64,000 nucleotides of DNA from contig JANATG010000014.1 of assembly GCA_029449235.1 (NCBI GenBank), forward strand, positions 496,001 to 560,000, written 5' to 3'. Below, piece after piece: positions 44,501 through 55,351 of the stretch. Source of the DNA: Linnemannia schmuckeri. Its lineage: Eukaryota > Mortierellomycota > Mortierellomycetes > Mortierellales > Mortierellaceae. Below the pieces are notes generated by a model. The model had not been told where the DNA came from and searched no databases. It saw nothing but the letters and a program-made list of their open reading frames with translations. A program made the position numbers and the translations under genes. The first letter of the stretch is position 1, and every line of letters starts with the position of its first letter.

Positions 44501-44697
44501 CAGGATCAGCAACAGGAGGAGCTGGAGAATCTAATTCAAACACTGCTTCGGCGCCACAATCTCACCTTTTAAATAATTCGTCAACAATCACTACCAATAC
44601 TATTGCTGCTGACCGAGCTGGTGTCTCAGGAGCAGGCGGTGCCTCAAAGGTAGACAAGCTTACGACCCCGGAAGTTACCATGGACCCTAGCTTATAA
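38572..44697 (+). CDS. division 2 (class IV/Chs3-like) chitin synthase with disordered tail
   Basis: Six exons (38572-39430, 40670-41029, 41136-41830, 41925-42786, 42885-43031, 43133-44697) give 1495 residues. The enzyme polymerises N-acetylglucosamine from UDP-GlcNAc at the plasma membrane. The N-terminus is disordered and Ser/Gln-rich. A transmembrane segment (LIIVLICALLAFVIF) and a second hydrophobic pair (VIMLTTLICVCMVVG) flank a lumenal region that includes FVRGAAYSFSAM, as in Chs3-type enzymes. Catalytic marks are MVDADT (Asp), GLCGETKI, LLGEDRYLT (EDR) and LSQRRRWINS (the QxxRW motif, 42642-42656). Transmembrane helices follow and then WNFILPLYSFWHFDDFSWGETR. The last roughly 450 residues are Gly/Pro/Gln-rich with several Gln runs; this is longer than usual in the class. 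The frame is intact. Confidence 0.9.
39431..40669 (+). other. 1239-bp first intron of chitin synthase gene
   Basis: Donor GTAAGA at 39431 and acceptor TAG at 40667-40669, with a good branch site (ctaatac at about 40651). The flanking exons join in phase 1 as ...PQI-ATHPDYVFV. This is about ten times the length of other introns here. Inside are CAA-rich stretches and an inverted repeat (attgagtggg...cccactcgctcaat, about 40333-40377). No open frame of note. Confidence 0.75.
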
Positions 44698-44889
44698 AAC
44701 TTAAATTTAGATAAATTTCTTAAAAAAAAAAGGCTATCAAAAAAAGTTGTTACGCCTTAGAACAGATCTACATCGCAATTCTTGCGCTTTCCTTTCCCAT
44801 TTGGCACTGCTCACCTAACCTCTTTCCTTTACAAGATCAGTCCGTCGCTTTCCGGTCAATCTTTTAATCAACACACAACAGCAAATACC

Positions 44890-45177
44890 ATGTCGTCTGT
44901 CCTTGCCAACCTCGCCCGGTCAATGACCCCCCGTCTGACCTCGGTGATCTCGCGCCCCGCCCCCGCGACCGCCATCACCACCATGGCTCGTTTCCAGAAC
45001 CAAAACAACAACGTCGCTGTTTCAATGGAGGCTTCGACGGCATTTGGAGCAGCCCGCGGAATGAAGGTCCGGGCCTCTGTCAAGAAGATCTGCGAAGGCT
45101 GCTCGTCGGTCAAGCGTCGTGGCCGTGTCTTCATTATCTGTAGCAAGAACCAGAAGCATAAGCAGAGACAGGGATAA
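44890..45177 (+). CDS. mitochondrial ribosomal protein bL36m
   Basis: 95 residues in one exon. The C-terminal 38 residues are a textbook bL36: MKVRASVKKICEGC, VKRRGRVFIICSKNQ and the terminal HKQRQG. The Cys-x2-Cys ... Cys ... His pattern binds one zinc. The preceding 57 residues are rich in Ser, Thr, Arg and Ala with few acids, as in a mitochondrial import presequence. The protein sits in the large subunit of the mitoribosome. The ATG at 44890 is preferred over an upstream in-frame ATG at 44782 because it starts directly with the presequence and follows leader-like sequence. In humans the orthologue is MRPL36; in budding yeast it is RTC6. Confidence 0.95.
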   Translation: MSSVLANLARSMTPRLTSVISRPAPATAITTMARFQNQNNNVAVSMEASTAFGAARGMKVRASVKKICEGCSSVKRRGRVFIICSKNQKHKQRQG

Positions 45178-46022
45178 ATCTCTTGGTTATTGTAAGTGAG
45201 AGGGAGTTTGTATTCTGTTAGACGTTGTAAATATGGAGGATATTTGGAGGGTGGAAGGTCCTGCCGTTGACCTTTTTTTATTTCATTTTTTTCCTCTGCT
45301 TTTAGGTGCGACTTATTCATACCACCACTCGGACAGCTTTGACCAACATCTCATCATCCTCTTAGATCACAGAACGATAATAGGAAGGACGGAAGTAAAA
45401 AGTTAAGGCAGAAGTGAGATGAGCAAATTCAGGACAGCAGGGCATGTTTACCAACAGCATTGTACAACTACACTGGACTTTAATGATGTGATGTTTACTC
45501 TGCCATCACGATTCTCTGGGATTGACCCCGCCAGCCTGAACTTGTCTTCCTTTCATTCCTTCACATTCGATCGTCCATCCTTCCCTTACTTTCCTTTCTT
45601 TTTTCTCATTCACGTCCAATGTTTTTTCCTATTTGTACTTTTACTCGTCATCCCTCAATAAAAACATGAAAAACACAATATATATCCTTGCAAGCTTGTG
45701 AGTATCCAGTTTAATCAACGTTGTTGTGTGCTTCGCCGGATATCGATTCTTTTTCACAAGCGGTTAGCTCAGGCACGAAATGCCTTTTGATAAAATCAAC
45801 ACGCAGTCACACAACAACAACACTGTAGCATATGTCCTTCAGCTCTAAACTCTTTTCTCGTACCTCTCGTCTCGACATCCTCTTGCCATTCGTCGCTACC
45901 ATCGACAAACAGCACAAAGCGACAACGTCTTACAAACAGCACCGACGTAATATAAGAAGTCAGGGACCGAGTCGTCAAGCATTCACACATCCCAGCACAC
46001 AGAACACAGACATCGTACGAGC
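45178..46022. other. intergenic region between bL36m and TGS1
   Basis: AATAAA at 45657-45662 is a possible poly(A) signal. The 3' part is CA-rich leader of the TGS1 gene. No gene recognised. Confidence 0.5.
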
Positions 46023-48211
46023 ATGACAAAGAGCAAAACCAAGAAACGCACTATCGCAGCCGCGAAGGCTGCTGCTGCTGCTGCCGCCGCCGCTATGCAG
46101 TCAGTCAACACATGGGAACAACAGCCAGAACAACAAATCACTACGACAAGTACTATGAAAGTATCGACGACAAAGATGACGGCCTCGGTGGCGACGGACA
46201 AGTTTGGAGGTCTTTCAGCGGCACAGAAGAGGCGGATAAGGAAGCAGCAGCGGAGGTTTGAAGCAGAGGAGCAGCAACAGCAGCAGGAGGAGAACCAAGT
46301 CGAGACTCAAAGTATGGACGCACTCACAGCAACAACGTCAATAATTTCATCAGCAAAGGAGAGCAAGAAGGAGAAGAAGCCGAAGAAACAGAAACGTCTC
46401 CAAACCCAGGACACATCTTCCACGACAGTGACAGCGACAAAATCAAAGGCACCAACGAGCAAGGCAACGACTTTTGGATTCGCGGCATCGATTGCGAGTA
46501 TGATGGCGTCGTTCACCAATCCGATCGCCAGGATTAAGTCGACCATCTCTTCCGCGTCATCTTCTTCGCCCGCCATTGTCGCCACCACCCCGACGATGCC
46601 TGCAGCGCGTGATGCGTCCGTGGAGTCCGAATCAGGATCAGGATCGGAATCTTCACTAGATGAGGAAGGGGAGGAGGATGGGAGCGAGTTCCCACTGTTG
46701 TTTAAGCAGATCCAGTCACGGGAGCGGCTGGACTTGTCGACGATGCAGCCTCATACCCCTAAGCCTTCAGCCAAGAACAAGCGGCGTCGTGATGTGGATG
46801 AGAGTGACGACTCTGGCGGTGACACTGAGGACCAGAAAAAGGACCAGAAAAGGGAAACGAAGAAGAGCAAGGAGAAGAAAAAGAGAGAGGAAAGCGATTC
46901 CAGCAGTAGTAGCGACGACTCCAGCTCAGAATCAGAAGCAGAATCAGCATCAGATTCAGACGCAGCAACATCGACGAGCAAGAACCCCAAGAAGCGGATA
47001 AAATTCGACGCCCGCCAAGCTTATGACCAACAACAACAATCCTTCACCAACGCCCCCACCCGCAAAGTCCGCTACACTGCAGCCTCCCAACTGCCTAAAA
47101 CCATGGCCAAATACTGGGCCCAACGATACCGCTATTTTTCACTCTACGACAAGGGAATCCAGATGGACCAGGAAGGATGGTACTCGGTGACGCCGGAGAA
47201 GATTGCAGCCCATATAGCAGAACGGTGTGCGAGCGATGTGATTATTGATGCCTTCTGTGGGGTCGGAGGGAACACGATTCAGTTTGCGATGACTTGTCAT
47301 CGAGTGATTGCGATTGATATTGATCCAGTGAGGCTGCAATGTGCCAGGCATAATGCGAGGATTTATGGAGTTGAGGATCGGATTGAGTTTATTTGTGGCG
47401 ACTATATGACGCTTTTGCCGCGACTTAAAGCTGATGTTGTCTTCTTGAGCCCGCCTTGGGGAGGTAAGCATTTGGCGTGATAATTGGATATGTGAAGCTA
47501 CATTTGGTATCTAAGAGGTATTTTGCTGGTCATGTTACTGACGATTTACTTTTTTTCGTGTTTTTTTTTTCTTTGTCATTTTTATGTGCTTTAGGACCTG
47601 GATACTTGGCACAAGATATGTTTGATATCAAGCGGGATATACCCATGGACGGGTAAGAAAACAAAACTATAGTCATCCTTTACCCAAACTCTCCCATTTA
47701 ACCATGCTACAGTTACGCTGCATCTCTTTTTTCCCCCCCATCTTGGCTCTCTATTTACTAATCCTTCGCCTTCAATTTTTTTTTTTTTTTAATTTCAAAT
47801 AGGGAGCACCTGTTCAACGAAACATGCAAGATTACGAAAAACATCGCCTACTTTCTCCCTCGAAACTCGGACCCGGACCAAATCGGTCGTCTCGCCACCA
47901 ACATGCCCAAGACACCAAAACGGCGCCTCATTAACTCTGACACCACCAATGTTGACGCTGACGCCGACATTCAGGAAGAAGAGGAAGAAGAAGAGGAAGT
48001 AGAGCCGACATGTGAGATCGAGAAGAATATGCTGAACAAGGTTTGCAAGGCGTGGACGGCCTACTTTGGCGATTTGGCGATCGCACCCGAGGAAGACGAG
48101 GGGGTGGAGGGAGATTACTACTATGTTGAAGGTGGTGAGGATGTCGACATGTCGGTATCAACCAAGGGCCGTGGTGGTCGTCAGGATGAAATTGACTATT
48201 ACTGTGAATAA
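46023..48211 (+). CDS. TGS1: trimethylguanosine synthase TGS1
   Basis: Three exons (46023-47463, 47595-47652, 47803-48211) give 635 residues. TGS1 adds two methyl groups to the m7G cap of snRNAs and snoRNAs, in the nucleolus or Cajal bodies. The N-terminal 355 residues are disordered: an Ala run at 15-24, Gln runs, Lys-rich stretches and a Ser/Asp/Glu tract that look nucleolar. The methyltransferase follows: KYWAQRYRYFSLYDKGIQ, GWYSVTPEKIAAHIA, motif I DAFCGVGGNTIQFA, AIDIDP, ICGDYM, and the catalytic SPPWGGPGY, whose codons are split by the first intron. EHLF and NIAYFLPRN continue in exon 3. The tail has a Glu run and an acidic/Gly end. It is convergent with the gene at 48488-50953, 276 bp away. 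Confidence 0.95.
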
Positions 48212-48487
48212 ACCACAATCTCGCAGTTGTCTACAAGATTCTTCTCAATCTGAGCATTTTCTTTGCATTTTTTTATGATTATTCTTATTATTTTCTAAGA
48301 TGAAGGTTGGCGAGGAGAAATGCAAAAGAAGGAGAGAGCTATCTAAGCACTAATGTGAAGTAAGAGGGCGAAGGAAAATAATTACAGTAATTACAGCAAC
48401 ATTCGCTAAAAACGAAGAATCCTCCTTCTCTTCAAACGACAGCTCGTCCGAAACAGAGAGTGAGAGTGAAAGAGGAGGGTAGACCCT

Positions 48488-48899
48488 CTAATCCCTCTCG
48501 CCCATGAGGCTCTTCTTCTCCTCAATAACCGCGCTTCTGAAAATCTGCGTCACCTCATCCACAGACTTGACGCTGGAGCTCGAGTCATTCCGGACTCGAG
48601 CCAGTTGTGGGAAGCGGGCCAGAGCTGTCGAGGCGTCCTTCTCCATGTACATGGCCACCACCATGTGACAGCCGTCTCCTACATTGTATTGGAAGAACCG
48701 AGGGTCTCCGGGGATCTCCTCCGTAGCCATCGGCATTCTTGGCCGGGCTGTTCGGTTGGAGGACACCGACGTCCGATCGTCGTCGCTGAAGTCGTCTTCC
48801 CGGGCAGGTCGGTTCGACGCTCCTTGGTAGGAGGACGTCATGTAGGGACCAGAGCGTCCATTGACAGGTGTGAGCTGCGGGCGTTGCTGCTGCTGCTGT

Positions 48900-48931
<32 letters not shown>

Positions 48932-50953
48932 ATATGGGCTCTGATGAGGGCCAGGTGCCTGACCATTGCGAGGGGAGCTCGCAGGCTTGGGTTTGTCTTG
49001 ACTCGAGATGCTCATGGCAGAAAATGTCCTCTGTGTGTTGTTGTATCCTTGATCGGAATTGGACGCCAGTTGGCGTTTCTGCTGCTGAGGAGATGGAGTA
49101 GAGTTGGTCGACTGCGGTCTGACTTGGGGAGTTGGCGTTGGTGATGTGACTCCAGCCTTGGCAGTGCTAAAAAAGCCATCGGGCAAGTCCGCGGCAGTGG
49201 CCAGGGCTCTGCCAGACCAACGCGAGTCGGCCAAAGTCCGCATTTGTTGCGGACCCCCAGACTGAGGCGTAGGCGGTTGGTTGCCTCGATAGTTGTTCCT
49301 ATTGTCATACAAACAAGCTCAGTTTGGTACTTTATATCCTAACGATTGTATCGCGTGATAAATTGCACTGGCGCGCTAAGAGATAAGACTAATGGAAATT
49401 TAAACTTACTGTGGGGAATTAGTCTTCCATGCAGGAGGCATGTTGGGCGGAGCACGGTATGCCCCCTGTGATTGGGCAGGCCTGTTTTGGGCTTGTGCTT
49501 GAGTTTGAGCCTGCGGCCAGCTCTGAGTCTGGAACTGGGGAGGCCCAGGAGCCCCCTGAGATCGTCCCTGGGACTGAGGGAACGAAAAGGTGTGCTTGGC
49601 TGTTTGGGCAGCGGAACGAGAGGGAGCTGGCCTGTCGAGATGATGACTCTTGGTGCCGACGTAGACTCGACCATCGGGAATAGTGCCATCGGGGTCGCAC
49701 GCGGCGACAAAGGCTGCGTAGGGGTTAACAGCTGGCATGTCCACCTTTTTCTTGGGGTTTGCCATTGTAGAAATGAACTCCTTTTCGGCAGTAGGGATGA
49801 TAAGATCTGGTTCAGAGATGGTAGGAGAAGGAGGAGACTGCGGCGGTGGAGGTGTCTGCTGTTGTAATTGTTCCTGCCCTTGTGGGGACGGCAGAGGAGG
49901 ACTGGCCTCGTTCAAGTCTTGAGGTGGCTTCGGCGACTCCTTGGGCTTGACAACCAAATTGGATGAGGCTGAAACTCGAATCGAGGCGGCGTTCGCGGCA
50001 GAGATGAACGCGATGGTAGCAGACGACTGGACAGTAACAGGCTCTGGTGCTGCTTGAGCTGCTTCTATCGAAGATTCCGGCGTTATTCCGGCTGCTTCTG
50101 TTGAGGGCTCTGATGCGAGAGTAGACTCTGAGGTAGTTGGACTTGCAGTCACAGTTCGGTTTGTCAAGGCAGACTTTGACGAAATACCGACTGGATTGTC
50201 GTCAGTGTCTCCAAAAAAGGCGTCGACGCTGGTGGTTTCAACGTCGCTCCAGGGGAAGAGGAAAGAGAGGGTTGCCGTAGTTTGTTTGGGTTTGGCGCAA
50301 GGTGGTTGGGCTTGTTTTGCCTGTTTAGTTTGCTTTGCAGGCTCCGCTGCAGGGACGAACGGGACGGCGGTGGGCAAATGAGTTGAGAGAGGAAAGTCGG
50401 GAAGCCGAGAGAGTGTTGCTGAAGGAGATGGAGTAGTGGTTGAGGTGGTCGCTGCGAGAAGGATGAGTGATGAAGGTGGCTTGGGGCTATTGCTGTTGTC
50501 GTCGGACTGAGAGGTGGAATGTGCTTGGGCGTTGATCTTGCTGATCAAAGGAGCTGATGGATAGGTTCTTGTGAGAGAAAATGGGGGCGAGGACTGGAGC
50601 GGAGTAGGAGAGGGAGATAGGAGTCGCGAAGAGGAGTTAGATACAGTTGGCTGATCAGAGTGAGGAACAGAAGAAGCAACGAGCGATGTCGATATGGTCA
50701 GTGCTGGTGTGGGTGTGAGAGCAATGGCAGGGGTCTCTGAAGGAGCAGTAGTAATTGTGGAAAATGTCGCGGTAAAAGTGGCAGTTTTCGCCACGGCCGT
50801 CGTCTCAGCCACAGTTGTCTTGGAGGGGATAGGAGCTGCAGTATTGTTGGTTGTTGTAAAGTGTTTGGTGGCGCCTGCATTAGAAGTAGTTACAGCAGGA
50901 GTAGCAGATGTTGTTGACTTGTGAGCCCATAGACTTGCAGCGAGGGTGAACAT
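48488..50953 (-). CDS. large disordered Ser/Thr/Pro/Gln-rich protein, unidentified
   Basis: Two exons (50953-49410 and 49298-48488) joined in phase 2 by a 111-bp intron give 784 residues. The first 370 are Thr/Ser/Ala/Pro-rich. A more ordered stretch (MANPKKKVDMPAVNPYAAFVAACDPDGTIPDGRVYVG) lies around residues 395-430, followed by a Gln/Pro-rich part and a run of about 17 Gln near 48890-48945. The C-terminal 90 residues look folded: GDPRFFQYNVGDGCHMVVAMYMEKDASTAL and SVDEVTQIFRSAV. No family was recognised. The frame upstream stays open to 51340, but that part reads as translated pyrimidine-rich leader, so the ATG at 50953 is chosen. It could be a cytoskeletal or RNA-associated scaffold; this is a guess. 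Confidence 0.7.
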
Positions 50954-52194
50954 ATTGAGTGGCGAAGAGGAGGAAGAGGAGGAGACAAGGACAAAAAGGA
51001 ATGTAATAAAAAGAGATGGTAAAACGCGAACGAGAAGGAAAGAAAAACAGAAGGGCAAAGGAGACAAAGAAGGACTGAAGGAAGAAAAAGAAGAAAAAGA
51101 AGAGAAAGAGAGGGAGAAGGAAGGAGGGCAAAGGTAATAGGAAAGGAGATGGTAAAGAACAAATGAGTAAAAGAAGGGGAGATCGACAGATGCAACAATA
51201 GACCTGTAGTTCGAGGCTGCTGTGGCCTTGAGCATCGAAAAAAGACGGGGAGGAGGGTGTAAGATGTGGGAGGATCTATGTGTAATAAGTAGTGGCTGAT
51301 GTGGGTGTGGGAAGGAGAGCGGTGAAGAAAAAGGATACAAAGCATGACGAAAAAGAAGAAATTCAAATGGAATTGGCGAAAGGATAATGGGCAGTAGTGG
51401 TGGTGATGAAACAACTAGGGCATAACGAGGTCATTCAAATAATCACACTCGCTCTTGCCCTCTCCCTCTCACACCGAGTTACATACACACAACTTGACTC
51501 TACGATCGTCCCACATGTCAATTCTCTGCCTCTTTAGACCTGCTAAATGTCGCCTCGGTCTTCAATGCTCATACTCTGCAAGGGTACATGGCAAATGTAG
51601 AGGTGCGTGTGTATATGTGTACAGGGCGAGCACAAGGCTGCTTTCAGGTAAACAGAGTGTGAGCACTGTAAAATTAGATATAAGACCCATAGCTCGTTTC
51701 TATAGCCCATGTCCGGCGTGTCTTGTTTTTTCCGTCACTCCAGCCAGCATTATCCATGCCGGAAAGTGTATGGTGTGCTGCGACATCGTCCAACGTGTCA
51801 TGACATGTTGCTTACCTTTTTGCTCTCGTCGACAATGGATTCGCGTAAGAAAATGGTAACCGAAAAGGGCGGATGTGGATGATAATGTACAAAAAGAGCG
51901 ACAAAACAGCGTAGTGTTGGCGGTCCTGATGAGAATTAAGCCTAGGATGCGAGTGCGAGGTTGAAGAGATGGGGCGAATCGATCCTGAAGAAAGAGAAAA
52001 ATAAAGCAATAAGAGGGCGTTCGCCATTTCAAAATGAGGGCTCTATGAACCACTATGGTTTCAAAGCAGTCACTATGTGCAATGCACTACAAAAGCGCCA
52101 GGATTCATTTTTTTTTTTTATTATACTTTTGCAAAGGTGCTTGCAATTTGTAAATTTCAAAGTGAGTGGGTGTCAGACAATGCGATCTTTTTTT
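50954..52194. other. intergenic region
   Basis: The left part is a GA-rich stretch that would be the leader of the minus-strand gene. The right part is ordinary sequence up to the 3' end of NUP54. The open frame 51455-51859 has no family features. No gene supported. Confidence 0.5.
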
Positions 52195-54095
52195 CTATGA
52201 CTTGGCGCCTGATCCCATCTCTTCCAGTTTCCGTTGCAACGTCTCGATATCCTGCATATCCTGTTGCAGGACCATCGTCATCTGGTGTAGTCCAGCCTGA
52301 TGATCTTGCAACACCTATCGTCGTCATAATACCCAACAGAATAAAAAACAGTGTAGAAAGTCAATAAACAAGTGCTAAGCGACAAAAAAAAAAAGCGCAA
52401 TGGAAAGTAGCTAAAGCGTCACCTGCTAGATACCATCTTTACCTTGCTAATGCCCTCCAGTTGCGCTTCATCAGAGACCTCATAGTTGCCGGCAGGGTGG
52501 AGTCGCTTAGAATCCTTGAGAATCTGAAGCTGTGCCCACAGTTCTGTGATCTTGCCTCGGAAGTGTGCTGGGTTCCTGAGTTGTTCCAATGCATTCTCCA
52601 GTCGTACTCTCAACACTTCCTCATCCGCGCGAAGTGGTACGCCCCTGTTCCTCAAAATCTGGACGCGCTTCATCAACTATAAGATAAAAATGTAAGCAAG
52701 CGGGTCAGTCTATGTTTCTATGCCAACCACCAACAACCTCTCAATGACAGCTGTTAAGTGAGAGAGTCATAGCTTACTGTGAGGACTCGCTGGGCGAGCT
52801 GAATGTGGCGTCTCTTGAACTCCCGGACCTTGTTGGCGGTCTGAAGCATGTGGAACTGCATGATCTGGTTCATCTTGGCCTCAATTTCCTCCAGCTTTAT
52901 CCTCTGCATTTCGGTCATGTCGTTTTGGGCCTCCATTCTCTTTTTCAAATCATCGAATCCAACAGCAAGAGCAGGAACCATGCTACAACGTGACATATGG
53001 AAACAAACAGTGACGGTTAGAGACGAAATCAATATGCCCTGCGGTGCCTTGCCAATGGAATAAAGACATGCTGACATGTCCTCTTGCTTACCATTCTCTG
53101 TCGGGACACTCCTGTAAGGCTTGGTTCCAGTCGTAAATGTCAACATTTGGTGGTGGTCCGTATTTGTTGACATCATCTGGGTGCACAAAGTTGTAGAAGA
53201 AATGCTACACAGTCCAGGTAAAACGTATACGAGGGTTAATTATCTGTGAACTAGAAATGCAGCAATTTGACGTCCATGTAATTGTATTGTTCCTGTGATA
53301 CCATAGTTTTGCCTCCGTACCTTGAATTGACAGTTGGGATGAGTAGAATCCCATGAGTTTTTGATGGACATGAGGCGCTGCCACACTGGGATCTGAGGTT
53401 TGAAGTTGCCTAATCATCCGAGTCGTATGACAAATCAATCAAAGTTAATTGCTAAACAAACCAAGAGATATATTCCTAGTTAAAAAAAAGTCGTCCGTGA
53501 GAGCCTTACCGATAACGAACTGCTGACGCTGTCCAGAAGCAAGAGAAGCTCCAAAGCTAGGTGCGGCAGGTGTGGGAGCAGCCGTAGTAGAAGCTCCAAA
53601 GGCAGGCGCTCCAAAGGGTTTGGGTGCTCCAAATAAGCTTGTTGTGGCAGGTGCGGTAGCGGTGGAGGCGGCACCGAATGCTCCAAATCCTGTCGTAGCT
53701 GGCTTCGCTCCAAATGCTGATGCTCCAAATGCTGATGCCGCTGGTGCAGCCGACGCAGCTCCAAACAATCCACCTGCAGCAGGTGCGGCTGATGCTGCTC
53801 CAAACAAGCTTCCCGCGGCAGGCGCAGCTGATGCCGCTCCAAATAACCCTCCAGTGGCAGGCGCTGCAGATGACGTGGCTCCAAATAATCCAGTGGCGGG
53901 TGCTGAAGCTGCTGGTGCTCCAAACAAGCTTCCTCCTGCTGGTGCTGCGGGTGCTGCCGCTCCAAAGAGTCCTCCTGCCGGTGCTGCTGGTTTGGCGCCA
54001 AAGAGGGATCCAGTTGCTGCTGGTGCAGCGCCACCAAACAAGCTGCCTCCTGCTGCTGGTGCTGCCGCAGGCGCTCCAAACGAGAATCCAGACAT
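52195..54095 (-). CDS. NUP54: nucleoporin NUP54 (Nup57-like)
   Basis: Six exons (54095-53510, 53409-53321, 53204-53092, 52982-52778, 52676-52443, 52314-52195) give 448 residues, with all phases consistent. NUP54 is part of the Nsp1/Nup62-Nup54-Nup58 channel complex of the nuclear pore. The first 190 residues are a run of about 18 FG repeats of the SLFGA/GLFGA type separated by Ala/Pro/Thr. A linker (NFKPQIPVWQRLMSIKNSWD) and a folded alpha/beta part (HFFYNFVHPDDVNKYGPPP, IYDWNQALQECPD) follow. Then come long coiled coils (FDDLKKRMEAQNDMTEM, ANKVREFKRRHIQLAQRVL, LMKRVQILRNRG). The last coil ends at the stop. Order and length match the family. It shares a short upstream region with the TMEM42-like gene. 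Confidence 0.95.
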
Positions 54096-54526
54096 ATCGG
54101 TATACTGTGTTGTTTGTCTAGTGAAAAAATAGGGTTGGTTAGAGTTACCGGTCTCTCTTGTTTGCTTTTTCTTGGAGTGATTTGTTGTAAACGCGTCCTG
54201 ATCAGCTCTCCTTTAGGTGTTTGCCTTTGAATCATAGGTCAGTTATTTGAATCCTGGATGGGTTGATGTATGGGTTGTGACATGTTTTCTTACTCCTGTG
54301 TGTTCTCCTTGTTGGATTCTTGTTTCTCGTCTGTAGGAAGGAGGCAAGGGACGGTCGAGAGCAAAAGGAGGCGATGTGATGTGAAGGCTGAAGAGTAAAG
54401 GGAAAAAAAAGTGATCACTGTATGCAATACTAATAAAGCGGGTCAAAAATTCAAGTGACGTCACAAACCGTTGCTTTTAAGATGGTGATGGTTGGCACCA
54501 TCACCATCTTCACACCTATATACAGC
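54096..54526. promoter_or_regulatory. bidirectional promoter of NUP54 and TMEM42-like genes
   Basis: 431 bp separate the two start codons. It contains a perfect TGACGTCA (54456-54463) and, 15 bp further on, a perfect 14-bp inverted repeat aagatggtgatggt / accatcaccatctt with a 4-base loop (54479-54510), 17 bp before the TMEM42-like ATG. Confidence 0.55.
54456..54463. promoter_or_regulatory. CRE-like TGACGTCA palindrome
   Basis: Perfect ATF/CREB-type octamer 63 bp before the TMEM42-like ATG and 361 bp upstream of NUP54. Confidence 0.45.
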
Positions 54527-55351
54527 ATGTCAGGACACAGACCAAGAAAGACAACCGCAGCAGTCAGGCGACAGAACGCAGCTTTGGCTGCCCAAGGAGG
54601 ATCATCAGCCGCCATTCCAACCGCCATCCTTGCAGGAACCTTTGCTGCTCTCGCCTCAGTCTTTGCAAAGCTGACCTTGGACGCCAGGACAGTCGAGTTT
54701 CTCCAGTATGCTTGCAACACTGTCCTCGCACCCACCACACCCTACTGCACATCCTTCTTCATTGCCAAGGAAGACGAAACAAGTCCTGTAAGGAACCACA
54801 CACAGATCAATACAATACCGATCCGTGTTGAATGCTGGTGCACAGATGTCGCGTGTTCAATCAAATCGGACCATTAACGCGTTATCTTTCATTTTTGCTG
54901 TTCGAATGGGGGCTGGTACTAGGTGGTGGTCGCTGTGAGGTCAGCATGCTTTGCACTCATCTTTATCTGCAATGCTGCCATGTGGACCCTCTTCACCAAG
55001 GCCTTGAACCGATCGAAGTCTTCCGCCACTGTCACTGTCATCAACAGCGCGGCAAATTTTTGTATCACGGTAAGCACAGTAGGCTGTCAGTTGTTGGTGT
55101 CTTGTACTAATAAAGTTGAAACAAAGTATGAACAACAAGGAATTCTTCAATTGACAGTTTTTTTTTACCTTTTTCTTTGTTATGTATTACTGGATATTGC
55201 TGGATGTAATATGTAGGCTGTTTTGGGGTATGTGCTCTTTTCGGAGCCATTGGCTTTGCAGTGGTGGTTTGGGGCCAGTTTGATCGTTGCTGGAAGTGTG
55301 CTCGTGAGTTCAAACGAGGCCAATGCATCATCGAAGAAGAAGAAAGAGTAA
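54527..55351 (+). CDS. TMEM42: TMEM42-like membrane protein (EamA/DMT fold)
   Basis: Three exons (54527-54787, 54923-55069, 55217-55351), all joined in phase 0, give 180 residues. After a basic, Gln/Ala-rich head, four hydrophobic segments follow: AILAGTFAALASVFAKLTL, a segment with SACFALIFICNAAMWTLFTKAL, NSAANFCITAVLGYVLF, and WWFGASLIVAGSVLVS. The spacing and phrases such as FTKAL-x-x-S, VTV-x-NSA-NF and EPL-x-x-QWW-x-G are those of TMEM42, a small protein with half of a drug/metabolite-transporter fold. The substrate is unknown. The C-terminus ends in a Lys-rich KKKKE that could be an ER-retrieval-like signal. An in-frame ATG upstream (about 54482) lies within the promoter palindrome, so the ATG at 54527 is preferred. 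Confidence 0.85.

Noticed and set aside
50954..51340. N-terminal extension of the disordered protein
   Set aside because: The frame is open, but the peptide is a translation of pyrimidine-rich leader (Phe/Ser/Leu), so the ATG at 50953 is preferred.
53572..54132. 186-codon plus-strand Ala/Pro-rich frame
   Set aside because: Antisense shadow of the FG repeats of NUP54.
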